Of a stretch of 64,000 bases of DNA, positions 26,959 through 35,519 are shown piece by piece (within the stretch, counting starts at the first letter, position 1; every line of letters begins with the position of its first letter). Below the pieces are notes generated by a model. It was not told the DNA's origin. It saw nothing but the letters and a program-made list of their open reading frames with translations, and did not search any database. Source of the DNA: Salmonirosea aquatica. GTDB lineage: Bacteria > Bacteroidota > Bacteroidia > Cytophagales > Spirosomataceae. The position numbers and the translations under genes are program-made. Location: the NCBI RefSeq assembly GCF_009296315.1, contig NZ_WHLY01000001.1:1-64000 (forward strand), given 5' to 3'.

Positions 26959-29413
26959 TTACAAGTTCGACTTCAAGCTGGTCGCAGTAGATATCAAGCG
27001 CATTGAAGGGCTGGATGGCCTCTACCATAGAGAACTGAAAAAAGCCGAACGTCAGGTGAGTTCTCGAATTAGTGGCCCGGCCTGCTTGTTCCGGGAAGGT
27101 GGAAGGCAGTACATCGCCATACCTTCCGATTCAAGCTTTGATTCTTTCTTGCTCAACTCCAAGCCCGCACCTGTGCGACTCGCACCCGGATCGGAAATAC
27201 GCCAGGTCAGTTTTCTGGATTGTGACAGCCAGGAGTTTAACATAATTAGCAAGTGGCTGGATTTCTCAATCCGGCAAAAGTTGAAGCGGAAGGGCAAAAT
27301 CTTTGAAGACAGCAGCGGCCGTTTTTTTGTCAAAAACCCTTCAAACAATCTAGGTAACGGAGGCGTTGACCTATTGCCGGGTTTCAAATTCAGGTTGGCA
27401 CCCGATGGAAAGGAAAAATTATTTCTGGTGCTTGACAGCACTCACCGATACGTCGATAGAAACTACCTGAGTCACTATGCTAAAGAAAGGAATGTCAAAT
27501 CCATTGAAAAGGATCTGTTAGGAAAGCGGCCTAACCTGAATTACGGAACGCGATTCCTTTATGAAATGGGTGACGATTGGTTTCCAATAGAAGTATTTGC
27601 CTTTTCAGACAAAACGGCTGGCAGTGAACTCATAATTGATCCGGCCACGGGGCCCAGATCAATGGTCTCATTGTATGATTATCTGCTGAGAGTGACCAAA
27701 GGGCACGCGACCTGTCTTGCGGACAAAATCAGTAAGAGCGACCCTGTGGCTTACTTCAAGTATCCAGGTAAGGAGATGGAACTCCGGTCTGTCCCGATTT
27801 CTCTGATTCGCAGAATGTACGGTCCTGGTGACCGGCAGGTGGGAAAGCTGCACAGCGCGACCATCAAGGAGACAGACAAACGATTCCAGATTATCCAAAG
27901 TGAGAATTTGGCTAAGTTTCAGAACCTAAATTTCAATGGACGCCCGCTCGAAATATCTCAATTACCCCTGGATTCAAACCTGCCAGCTTTTCCACTTAAA
28001 GACCTACAGTTCGGCGGGGGGAGAATTGTGAATGGGTTGAAGATACGGAATGGCCAGGAGATACTGAACGCCGACTACTCTTTGGATCGGAAACGCAGCC
28101 TTCTGTCTGTAGGGGTGCTAAAAAAAGACCACATAGACAGCATGCAGTGCTTGCTCGTACCCCAGGGTACCAGTTTTCCCAAAGGACTACAGTCTCGTTT
28201 TCAAAGTTTGTTTGAAGCGGAGACGAAAAAGCTGTGTCAAAACTTTCCTTCTTTCAGGAAAGTGGTTTTCTATCAAACGGATAAGGAGTCGGTAACGGAT
28301 ATCATCGACGGAATTGAACGAAACCTGAGCGACTCGGGGGTTTCTTCGGGCTACGCGCTTGCCATTCTGCCCAACTGGCGTGAAGACGATCCACGCATCG
28401 GTGCCTTTCACGATTTCTTGAAGTACAAATTCAAGGATAGTATCACCTTCCAGTGTGCGAGCGGGTTCAAACTCAACGGATTCTTCGAAAATAAAGGGGC
28501 TGGCAAATACGATTTTGTCGATAGTGATTCTCGTCGCAAATTCAATCCCTACCTTTTCAATCTGGCAATGGAGTACTTGAAGATAAACGAGTGCTATCCC
28601 TACGCTCTGAAAGACGCCCCCAACTATGACATGTACATTGGAATTGACGTGCATCAGCAATCACTGGCGGCTTGCTTCTTTTACGGGAAAGGCGAAGAGA
28701 TAAAGATTAGACACACCCACATAGCGAGACCCCCTTCCAAGTCGAGGGCAGAAAAGCTAACAGAATCCCAAATATTCGAGCTAATCTACCCTGTTCTAAG
28801 AAGGCAGATACCCCGCTATTGCCCCACTCCGAACAGCATAGTTATCGTACGGGATGGGAAAAGCCACGAAGGGGAGTGGAGCGCACTGCTTCGTACGGTT
28901 GAAAGGCTGCATACCGAAGGCGTAATTGATAACGCTGATCTGCCATGCGCTGTGGTGGATTTGCATAAGCAGAGTCAAATTCCCCTCCGGGTTGGGAATC
29001 GCGACAGCGCTCACAGAAACCTGGGGCTACCGCTGGCTGGAACTTACCGGATAATGGGCAGGAATCAGGAGCAAGCGTTTCTGTTTCCGACAGGATACCC
29101 GTTCAAGATTCGTGGATCAGCCAAACCCCTGCACCTCACGCTGGTCGACTACCGTGGAAATATGTCCTTCGAAAAAATAATTGAAGACATTTTCGGACAA
29201 TGCCTGCTGGCATTTTCAGCCCCGGATCGGTCCAACGGATTGCCAATAAGCATTAAGCTTTTGGACGACTACCTACAACCTTTCGGTTATGCTCAAGGTA
29301 GGATAGATAAAATTTTAAGCAAAGAGTTGAACAAAGCAGAAGCTTCGGAAAGTAACGTTAGAGTTAAGTTCCCGAGGCAAAATGCGTTTCACAGAAACAG
29401 AGCGGAAGTATGA
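26900..29413 (+). CDS. Long prokaryotic Argonaute with intact PIWI catalytic residues
   Basis: An 837-residue pAgo. I chose the ATG at 26900 over the in-frame TTG at 26888. The N-terminal half (1-400) is divergent and would cover N, linker and possible PAZ domains. A MID-like region lies at about 475-573 (Ala-Ile-Leu-Pro-Asn-Trp...Leu-Lys-Tyr-Lys-Phe-Lys...Thr-Phe-Gln). The PIWI domain at about 575-830 shows Tyr-Ile-Gly-Ile-Asp583-Val, a candidate Glu finger at 618, Val-Arg-Asp652-Gly (the classic RDG motif) and Ile-Lys-Leu-Leu-Asp789-Asp790, so the DEDX tetrad appears intact and the enzyme should be able to slice. Long, active pAgos use DNA or RNA guides to cut invading DNA. The stop overlaps the next ATG (ATGA). 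It is not the PIWI-RE type, because no DinG helicase is nearby and the residues are catalytic. Confidence 0.87.
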   Translation: MKVSTQPTTENSFELLNLSDYKFDFKLVAVDIKRIEGLDGLYHRELKKAERQVSSRISGPACLFREGGRQYIAIPSDSSFDSFLLNSKPAPVRLAPGSEIRQVSFLDCDSQEFNIISKWLDFSIRQKLKRKGKIFEDSSGRFFVKNPSNNLGNGGVDLLPGFKFRLAPDGKEKLFLVLDSTHRYVDRNYLSHYAKERNVKSIEKDLLGKRPNLNYGTRFLYEMGDDWFPIEVFAFSDKTAGSELIIDPATGPRSMVSLYDYLLRVTKGHATCLADKISKSDPVAYFKYPGKEMELRSVPISLIRRMYGPGDRQVGKLHSATIKETDKRFQIIQSENLAKFQNLNFNGRPLEISQLPLDSNLPAFPLKDLQFGGGRIVNGLKIRNGQEILNADYSLDRKRSLLSVGVLKKDHIDSMQCLLVPQGTSFPKGLQSRFQSLFEAETKKLCQNFPSFRKVVFYQTDKESVTDIIDGIERNLSDSGVSSGYALAILPNWREDDPRIGAFHDFLKYKFKDSITFQCASGFKLNGFFENKGAGKYDFVDSDSRRKFNPYLFNLAMEYLKINECYPYALKDAPNYDMYIGIDVHQQSLAACFFYGKGEEIKIRHTHIARPPSKSRAEKLTESQIFELIYPVLRRQIPRYCPTPNSIVIVRDGKSHEGEWSALLRTVERLHTEGVIDNADLPCAVVDLHKQSQIPLRVGNRDSAHRNLGLPLAGTYRIMGRNQEQAFLFPTGYPFKIRGSAKPLHLTLVDYRGNMSFEKIIEDIFGQCLLAFSAPDRSNGLPISIKLLDDYLQPFGYAQGRIDKILSKELNKAEASESNVRVKFPRQNAFHRNRAEV

Positions 29414-29793
29414 GTTACGTAAACCAATTGTCAAATCAGCACCATATGTGGGCTGAAGCCGTTGAGGATTTGAATGAAGCCATCCTTACACTGAAAGAGG
29501 AATACCTTGTTTCGGACTCTCCTGAAATTTACGATCCGCTTAGGGTAAGCCGGCATTCAGAGCGCGCCCGTGACTACATTGGGATTTTGATCGGTTCTTT
29601 CCTGAAATCTGAATACCGGAAGGAAAATATCTTTGGGAAGCTGGATACGAATGTTTTGTCGGACTTGCAAAAAAAACTTTCAAATCAAGAAGGTCTTGAT
29701 TTGAAAGACTTGAATGCATTGGATTTGTTTTTGTTCCTTGTGGCCGAAAAGCGGAGCGAACTTTCTCAGGAACTTAGAATGAGTCGGTTTTAA
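29410..29793 (+). CDS. Small helical protein of the pAgo operon
   Basis: A 127-residue, highly charged, mostly helical protein with no signal peptide, membrane segment or motif I can name. Its ATG overlaps the pAgo stop by 4 bases, and its TAA overlaps the next gene's ATG by one base (TAATG), so it is made in step with both neighbours. Repeated Leu/Lys/Glu patterns (Leu-Gln-Lys-Lys-Leu-Ser-Asn-Gln-Glu-Gly-Leu-Asp-Leu-Lys-Asp-Leu) suggest a small bundle that could be an adaptor between pAgo and the metalloprotease. That is a guess from position only. Confidence 0.65.
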   Translation: MSYVNQLSNQHHMWAEAVEDLNEAILTLKEEYLVSDSPEIYDPLRVSRHSERARDYIGILIGSFLKSEYRKENIFGKLDTNVLSDLQKKLSNQEGLDLKDLNALDLFLFLVAEKRSELSQELRMSRF

Positions 29794-30932
29794 TGATATT
29801 CACACTCTTGGAAGAGTTACTACCCCGGATAGAGAGGATGCGTAGTTCAATTACAATGGACAGACTTCATCCGGGAGTAAACCGTGTATTCCAATTGGAA
29901 ACTGACGGATATCTCAGAGAGCTCAAGCTGGAAATAAACGGATTGCTGGGGAGCGAGAAGAGTCCGAATTCTCTGACGAATCCTAATATCTACATCAAAT
30001 ATCAAAGACTTTGTGAGAAGTTGAATGCTATCGAGCATGATCGTGTCCAGGTGCTGGTAAAATTTGATAACACCGGCCAGTACTTCTCAGACCTCATCAG
30101 AGATTTGACACAAAACCAATTCAAGGTCAGCATGTCGTCAATTATGGTGGCGACCATAAGGTCAAACAGAGATTATTTCTGGGCTGACGTGGGATGTAAG
30201 CTTATAGGAGTGCCTAACGGGGAAGAATGGCATCTAACTAGCTTACCTGACCTTGCTCATGAGATCGGGCATTTCGTATTTGATTTTAATTCGGACAACA
30301 ATTGGATTGTCGGAAACATCTCACAGGATATTAGTGAAGTCTTTCAGAAGGAGATGATTGAAGTCGAGGATAACACAAGAAGATCCCAAGAACTGTTGGA
30401 ACTCCTACCCAAGTGGATGTCACTTTGGAAAAAAACGTGGCTAATTGAGTTCACATGTGACATGCTGGCCATTTATTTCGTGGGTCCAGCCTACGCATGG
30501 ACTAACCTTAAAATTGCCTCATCGGACCCGCCAAAAGATATTTATAATATTGATAAACCAACTCATCCATCCCATGAATCCCGAATGAGGGCGATAAATG
30601 AAATGCTCCGAGTAATGGAAATGGGAGATGAAGCTGATTTGATCCTGGATTCCTGGAATGGTCTACTAAGCCTCCCCATTTATACAGAGCCTAACCACTA
30701 CCAACTCGTTTTTCCTGATGTGATACTTCAGCATTTAGCCTTTAATGTCTATCAGGGGTGTCAGAATTTAGGTTTTTCCCCTTATCCCGAGCAAGTTGAA
30801 AAACTCAGTTTCTCTATGTCTAAGCTGATGAACGAGGCGTGGGACGTTTTGCGTAGCGAACCTAGTAACTTTCAAACCTGGGAAAAGGAGAAAATTCTTG
30901 CTTTGCACAGCCATTTCAACTATTTCCCCTAA
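29793..30932 (+). CDS. M48-like HExxH metalloprotease of the pAgo operon
   Basis: A 379-residue soluble protein. The zinc motif is Ala-His156-Glu157-Ile-Gly-His160, followed by a likely third-ligand region Glu219-Phe-Thr-Cys-Asp223-Met-Leu-Ala...Gly-Pro-Ala-Tyr and by Thr-His-Pro-Ser-His-Glu-Ser-Arg at about 257-264. M48-type peptidases carry a similar His-Pro-Ser...Arg element after the active site. There is no transmembrane helix, unlike HtpX. It is the last of the six co-directional genes, and its end overlaps the convergent HNH gene by 17 bases. A protease in an operon with a sigma factor and an HTH protein may switch the regulator by cleavage, or may be a toxic effector. Both are inference. 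Confidence 0.72.
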   Translation: MIFTLLEELLPRIERMRSSITMDRLHPGVNRVFQLETDGYLRELKLEINGLLGSEKSPNSLTNPNIYIKYQRLCEKLNAIEHDRVQVLVKFDNTGQYFSDLIRDLTQNQFKVSMSSIMVATIRSNRDYFWADVGCKLIGVPNGEEWHLTSLPDLAHEIGHFVFDFNSDNNWIVGNISQDISEVFQKEMIEVEDNTRRSQELLELLPKWMSLWKKTWLIEFTCDMLAIYFVGPAYAWTNLKIASSDPPKDIYNIDKPTHPSHESRMRAINEMLRVMEMGDEADLILDSWNGLLSLPIYTEPNHYQLVFPDVILQHLAFNVYQGCQNLGFSPYPEQVEKLSFSMSKLMNEAWDVLRSEPSNFQTWEKEKILALHSHFNYFP

Positions 30933-31752
30933 TACGCTCGAAGTACCTGACCATGCCCGCAAACTGAGAGGAAGAATGGGTCATTCGCCCTATTTCATCC
31001 TCAGCTCTCCGGCGGGTCGCATTGCTGATTCCGGGATCCTTCAGGGTGAGCCATAATGTATCATAAATGCTGAAGACATAATATCTTAGACTGAGAAGTT
31101 CTGTCCTATTCAAACCATAGATGACCACCGAAGCCTCCACGACCGGGCGCGCCTCTTCGGTTGCGGCAGTTACGGCTACCTCCTGAAGCAAGTCATCCGC
31201 CGAGTAGGCAATGAAAGCCTCCGGATCGTGATAATACGGGTTTAACAAGAGCGCCCCCTCTTGATCGCAAACTTGCTTGAAATCGTTATAACCAAGTCCG
31301 GCCGATTCTTGTAAGGGGTCTGGATTAAGGTTGGCTGCAAAAGCGGGAATCCTTTTCCTAAAAGCCTCAGGGTCTGGCCCCCTCATCGCCAGACCCTGAA
31401 TCGGAAACTTGTCCTTTTTGTGAATTTGATTACAGACCGCGCAGGAAACCAGATAATTTTCATAGCAGTAGGCAAGCCACCAGTAATCACTTTTGGGCCG
31501 ATAGTGTTCGACATCTCCGTGGGCAACCGCCCGCGTGTGAGCTTCGCAGTACGCACACTTGTCTCCAGTTTCCGTAAACAACTGATCCTTGGCGTATTTC
31601 CAGCGACTCGAGTCGAATTTTCGATTGTCCTGGTGTCTGTCCAGCACATCAATCTCCTGTCTCAGCAGTTCGACATTAAATTCAATTCGCTTCGCACCCC
31701 GAAAATTCTTGTGTACCGCCCTAGGGGATCGGTCTCTTACAAGTGCGATCAT
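30916..31752 (-). CDS. ptuB: PtuB-like HNH endonuclease (Septu system)
   Basis: A 278-residue HNH nuclease of the TIGR02646/PtuB type. Cys66-x2-Cys69, Val-Glu82-His83-Tyr-Arg-Pro-Lys, Trp-Trp-Leu-Ala-Tyr, and Cys104-Ala-Val-Cys107-Asn with His111 form the zinc-stabilised HNH centre. It starts 4 bases inside the end of the PtuA-like ATPase gene, so both are translated as a unit. PtuA/PtuB pairs make up Septu, an anti-phage system in which the ATPase senses infection and the HNH partner cuts DNA. The same pair also serves retron Ec78, but no reverse transcriptase is seen here. The gene is intact and of normal length. Confidence 0.82.
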   Translation of the reverse strand: MIALVRDRSPRAVHKNFRGAKRIEFNVELLRQEIDVLDRHQDNRKFDSSRWKYAKDQLFTETGDKCAYCEAHTRAVAHGDVEHYRPKSDYWWLAYCYENYLVSCAVCNQIHKKDKFPIQGLAMRGPDPEAFRKRIPAFAANLNPDPLQESAGLGYNDFKQVCDQEGALLLNPYYHDPEAFIAYSADDLLQEVAVTAATEEARPVVEASVVIYGLNRTELLSLRYYVFSIYDTLWLTLKDPGISNATRRRAEDEIGRMTHSSSQFAGMVRYFERIRGNS

Positions 31753-33032
31753 TTCTTACTGCGTTTGCGCAACTCATCCCGAACTTCCTGGATTAAATCC
31801 ATTTGTCCAGGTTCCATGCCCATGTTTGTCCTCCGAGTAGTTGGCAGTCTCTCCAGGGTCGCAGCCAATGTGTCCATTCTTTTCTCGTCCGAGGCGCTAA
31901 CTTCGTCGGGGACGCTGATGCTTTTTCGTCTCATCATCTCCCGGTATTCACTTTTGACTTCCTGAACCCTAACAGACTCGTCGGTTGTAAGTCCAAAGGC
32001 GGAGGACATCAGCAATTGGCTTACCAGCAATTCATTCGGTTTGCCTCGGAAAGGAAGCAAGTCAAAGTCTCCGCGATCACCTTCGACGAGCGTGTACAGC
32101 TCCCCTTCCTCTGTCTGCTGCGCGGTAAAAACCGAATGGGTGGACGTCACGATTTGAAGGTTGGGGAACTTTGCCCTGACGTATCGAAGCAGGTTGCGCT
32201 GCCAGGAGGGGTGCAGGTGCAGTTCTATTTCGTCAACCAGCAGCAGCCCGTGCGTATTTAAGGGCGATCTATAGTCTCCAAAGGTATTCGTGATACGAAA
32301 AAGGAGATCGCCGACCCAGGCTAAAACGCCTTGATAGCCTTCGCTTAAAAGTGGTAAAGGCACCGTCTTCCTCCCTACTTGAAATAAAAGCATACCATCG
32401 GATTTATTTATCTTCTTAAACCGTACCCCCACCAAGAGATCATTCAGAACATCCTCAACTAGAGCAAGAGCCCTGCCATCACTTCGATAGTCCAAACTCA
32501 TCACCCAAGCCGAAAGGGGGTGCAGCAAGGCATTGGCATTGAACAGCGTAGCCACGTTTTTAGCCCGGCTGTTCCGATACTGCGCCTCCACAGAGCCAGC
32601 CATCTCGTTTCCTTCGTACAGGCGTCGCGAGGCACCGTACCCTATCACGAAGTAATTCCTGTTTGAATGGGCAAGGGCACCATCAATCAGGTTCAGTGAT
32701 TCAAGGTTATGGGTAATTACGTCCTTAATGGTGTCACCGCGCTTTAACTTAAGGCTTACATCACGTACTTCTTTGTCTTTCGTACTTAGCACTGCGTGGA
32801 TTTCACAGATGTCCTCGCCGTAAGATATCCAATCGTCCACCCTTCCCAGCAGTTCTGCTAGTACTTCACTCCCTGACGTTACCAAGGCGATAGCCTTTAG
32901 AAAATTGCTTTTTCCTACTCCATTCTCCCCCAGAATGACAGTCGTAGCCCTGACGTTTGTCTTGTCGCTCTTAAAGGACAGACTCAGGTTGAGACCCTTG
33001 AAGTTACGAATCGTTATGTTTTTTAAAAACAT
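31749..33032 (-). CDS. ptuA: PtuA-like AAA ATPase (Septu system)
   Basis: A 427-residue OLD/RecF-type ATPase without a Toprim domain. Walker A is Gly-Glu-Asn-Gly-Val-Gly-Lys-Ser at residues 35-42, a signature-like Leu-Leu-Ser-Glu-Gly-Tyr lies at 228-233, Walker B is Leu-Leu-Leu-Val-Asp-Glu-Ile-Glu at 263-270, then His-Leu-His-Pro (D-loop type) and Ser-Thr-His-Ser. The C-terminal 90 residues are charged helices, likely the PtuB-binding part. It is the first gene of a two-gene minus-strand operon with the HNH gene. The start region faces the divergent hydrolase gene across a 154-base gap that should hold both promoters. Confidence 0.82.
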   Translation of the reverse strand: MFLKNITIRNFKGLNLSLSFKSDKTNVRATTVILGENGVGKSNFLKAIALVTSGSEVLAELLGRVDDWISYGEDICEIHAVLSTKDKEVRDVSLKLKRGDTIKDVITHNLESLNLIDGALAHSNRNYFVIGYGASRRLYEGNEMAGSVEAQYRNSRAKNVATLFNANALLHPLSAWVMSLDYRSDGRALALVEDVLNDLLVGVRFKKINKSDGMLLFQVGRKTVPLPLLSEGYQGVLAWVGDLLFRITNTFGDYRSPLNTHGLLLVDEIELHLHPSWQRNLLRYVRAKFPNLQIVTSTHSVFTAQQTEEGELYTLVEGDRGDFDLLPFRGKPNELLVSQLLMSSAFGLTTDESVRVQEVKSEYREMMRRKSISVPDEVSASDEKRMDTLAATLERLPTTRRTNMGMEPGQMDLIQEVRDELRKRSKK

Positions 33033-33186
33033 GGTCTTTGCTATTACTTATGTACTCATTCTGAATGCCCGTCTCTCTAATTTTAAGGCAATATAGTGCT
33101 TTTTAAACGAGCAAGATACCTAGTATTGCGATCTCAACGACAAGTATTTATCTCGATCGTCTGTCTTCTTCTACTTAAACTGCAGA

Positions 33187-34497
33187 ATGCAAAAGAACGA
33201 AGGTCCCAAGGTGGATCGCCAGGCAGTAGTAGTCATACATGGGATTGGGGAACAGAGACCAATGGACACGCTGCGCAGCTTCGTGAAGTGTATTCTTCCG
33301 AACGTATCCAATGCTGGAAACCCAGCCTATTTTAGCAAACCGGATGCTTTTTCTGATAACTATGAGTTGAGAAGGCTGACCGTAACTGAGAAGAAAGATA
33401 ACTTCAAGACTGATTTCTACGAGTTTTACTGGGCGAATTCAATACAAGGAACCCAAGTATCGGATGTCTGGAATTGGGTTCGGAAACTGTTTTTGCGAAG
33501 ACCTGGCAGCATACCCCGCAGGCTGAGATCGATTTATTTTTCATTTTGGCTAGCCGCAATCACCCTGATCGCTACTCTCGCCTCAACGGGCATAGCTATC
33601 GCTGCCATTTGGAAAGATTTCATAGACGGTAGCCTCCTGAATGTTTCACTAGGTCTGCTAGCTAGCGCCATACTGGCTGTTTTCAATGGCATTTTGGTCA
33701 ATTATCTCGGCGATGCGGTGCGATACATGACGCCACTACCGAGAAATATCAATGAGCGCCAGCAGATCCGTAAAGCAGGAATTCAGCTTCTCAGAAGATT
33801 ACATGAAACCGACCAGAACGGCAAAAACCGATACGACCGGGTTGTGGTGGTTGGCCACAGCCTGGGTTCTGTCATAGCCTACGACCTCCTCAACCTTTTC
33901 TGGTGCGAGCGAAACACCGGAATCCCTACGATCTCCCCGGATAAAATGGACCTGGCCGAGAGCCAAGCCACAGATTTGATGGGCGGCTCGATAAGTACCG
34001 ACCAGTATCGGCAGGGACAGTTTGCATTCTGGGCGGCACAGGCTCCAAGGAAAGGGTCGTGGAGGATTTCGGACTTCATTACCCTGGGCAGCCCATTGGC
34101 CTTTGCGGAGCTGTACTTGGCTGAAAGTGAGTTGGCTTTTGACGAAAAAAAACGGCAGAGGGAGTTTTCAACTTGTCCGCCCGAAATGGAAAAGAATAAT
34201 GCAGGGCAGTTTTTTTTCTCTTATCCGCTAAAAAGCGACGGACAGGTCAGAACCCTTCATCACGCTGCCCCATTTGCCTTTACCAGGTGGACGAACATTT
34301 TCTTCGCAAATGATTTTGTGGGCGGACCTATCGAGGGCTTTGGTTCTGGGGTAGAGAACACCCGCTTAGCACCGCAGAGGCTTGCTTGGTTACCTTTTTT
34401 CTCCCACACTAGATATTGGGATGAGTTGGAAACAGAGAGCCTGTCACTTATAAGAGCGCGGATGGAAATGCGTTTTGCGGAAAACCCTGATTTATAA
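33187..34497 (+). CDS. Membrane-associated alpha/beta hydrolase
   Basis: A 436-residue predicted lipase or esterase. The N-terminal Val-Val-Val-Ile-His-Gly-Ile-Gly-Glu-Gln (14-23) is an oxyanion-hole type HG motif. Two closely spaced hydrophobic helices at about 115-140 and 148-170 anchor it in the membrane. The nucleophile elbow Gly-His-Ser225-Leu-Gly-Ser follows at 223-228. A later Leu-Gly-Ser-Pro-Leu-Ala and a C-terminal His cluster (His-His-Ala) may complete the site. The substrate is unknown. Its position, divergent from a Septu pair and beside the pAgo operon, fits a phospholipase-type effector that damages the membrane on infection, but a housekeeping lipase cannot be excluded. Confidence 0.68.
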   Translation: MQKNEGPKVDRQAVVVIHGIGEQRPMDTLRSFVKCILPNVSNAGNPAYFSKPDAFSDNYELRRLTVTEKKDNFKTDFYEFYWANSIQGTQVSDVWNWVRKLFLRRPGSIPRRLRSIYFSFWLAAITLIATLASTGIAIAAIWKDFIDGSLLNVSLGLLASAILAVFNGILVNYLGDAVRYMTPLPRNINERQQIRKAGIQLLRRLHETDQNGKNRYDRVVVVGHSLGSVIAYDLLNLFWCERNTGIPTISPDKMDLAESQATDLMGGSISTDQYRQGQFAFWAAQAPRKGSWRISDFITLGSPLAFAELYLAESELAFDEKKRQREFSTCPPEMEKNNAGQFFFSYPLKSDGQVRTLHHAAPFAFTRWTNIFFANDFVGGPIEGFGSGVENTRLAPQRLAWLPFFSHTRYWDELETESLSLIRARMEMRFAENPDL

Positions 34498-34800
34498 AAG
34501 GAGTAACCTTGACGGTTCAGCCATACCACGATGCCAGATGTGAAATCACATAGCATAGATATTCAGGTAATAATCGTATGGTGTGCGAGGCTTTGATAAT
34601 AAGTACATTGTCTATTTGTTTTCGACAAACCAGGTCACGATCTGGGGATTGTATCTCCCTGAAATAGCTTGACACAAATCGTGTAAAGTTATGAATACCA
34701 CCAGTTTTAAATAATTTTCGAAGAAAAGCAGCCAGTATTGATAGTCGTCGAAGACAGCGGTAAGCTATTGGCAACATTCCAAATCAGTTTCATTTAACAT

Positions 34801-35022
34801 CTGACTTATCAGGGCGGCCTGAGTGCTCAGATTGAAGAGGTGCGCGTAAACTCCACCCACCGTGGTCAGGGGCTCGGAACTGAGATCTTTCATTACGCCA
34901 TCCAGGGGGGCTCATGTTTTGCAGCTAACTACTGACTACACAGACCCCGAGTCAAACGGTTTTACCAATCACTGGGATTCATAGACGCTCATGAAGGCAT
35001 GAAACTTCAATTTGACCGTTGA
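34801..35022 (+). pseudogene. GNAT acetyltransferase remnant
   Basis: The translated stretch carries GNAT hallmarks: Gln-Ile-Glu-Glu-Val-Arg-Val, the acetyl-CoA loop Arg-Gly-Gln-Gly-Leu-Gly-Thr, then Arg-Phe-Tyr-Gln-Ser-Leu-Gly-Phe and His-Glu-Gly-Met-Lys-Leu near the end. A stop and a pair of compensating frame changes lie near 34920-34960 (the neighbouring frame supplies Gln-Leu-Thr-Thr-Asp). The N-terminal half is missing, so it is a dead fragment. Confidence 0.6.
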
Positions 35023-35304
35023 GACAAACCGCCTATCTTTACCCACCCACTCATACAACGACCCTAGTAGGTTTGTAATCTAACGGATTTTACTTCAGAA
35101 AGGGATTGCCGAATTTACTTATTATCAAAGAAAAGAAGACTATGAAAAATGTCATTCCATATTCTGACGTTTGTCTTTACGCTCAGGAATGTGGATAGAA
35201 TCCGTGTGCGAGAGCCGTGGGGAAAAATGTACCTTTGAGTAGTTTAGACCTATGTCATGCAAAGTGGCTGTAGAGAATAAACTGAGCATTTAGGTGCTTA
35301 CCGT

Positions 35305-35338
35305 ATAAATCTCGGTACGCCATAAATCCCGGTACGCC
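35305..35338. repeat. 17-bp tandem repeat, two units
   Basis: ATAAATCTCGGTACGCC (35305-35321) is followed directly by ATAAATCCCGGTACGCC (35322-35338). The units differ at one base. Confidence 0.6.
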
Positions 35339-35519
35339 GGAGCGGCCCATTTAGATACTGTTGGCGAATTCAATTTGGAAGAAGAACCCCAATAAGACTA
35401 ATCCATTAGTTATTTCAAACTAGTTGGTTGGTTTTATTGGTTGTGATATCCACTTTAATTGCCTGAGTACGTTATGTGCATGAAAGGTTACCTCAACTGC
35501 CTACCTAAACCCAACCAGT

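Larger units (their letters stand above)
34498..35519. other. Gene-poor stretch with GNAT remnant and tandem repeat
   Basis: About 1 kb between the hydrolase and the TlpA-like gene. The only coding trace is the GNAT fragment at 34801-35022. A 17-base unit is repeated twice head to tail at 35305-35321 and 35322-35338 with one difference. The last 120 bases should hold the promoter of the lipoprotein gene. Confidence 0.45.

Noticed and set aside
25921-29413. CRISPR-Cas locus suggested by the Cas4-like gene
   Set aside because: No repeat-spacer array and no cas1, cas2 or effector gene was seen anywhere in the window.
26900-29413. PIWI-RE type or short inactive pAgo
   Set aside because: The protein is long (837 residues), carries a DEDX-like set and RDG motif, and has no DinG-type helicase or TIR/Sir2 partner.
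30916-33032. Retron Ec78-type system using PtuAB
   Set aside because: No reverse transcriptase or msr/msd region is present near the pair.
34517-34777. Minus-strand open frame of 86 codons
   Set aside because: Overlaps the GNAT remnant's surroundings without any motif; likely chance.
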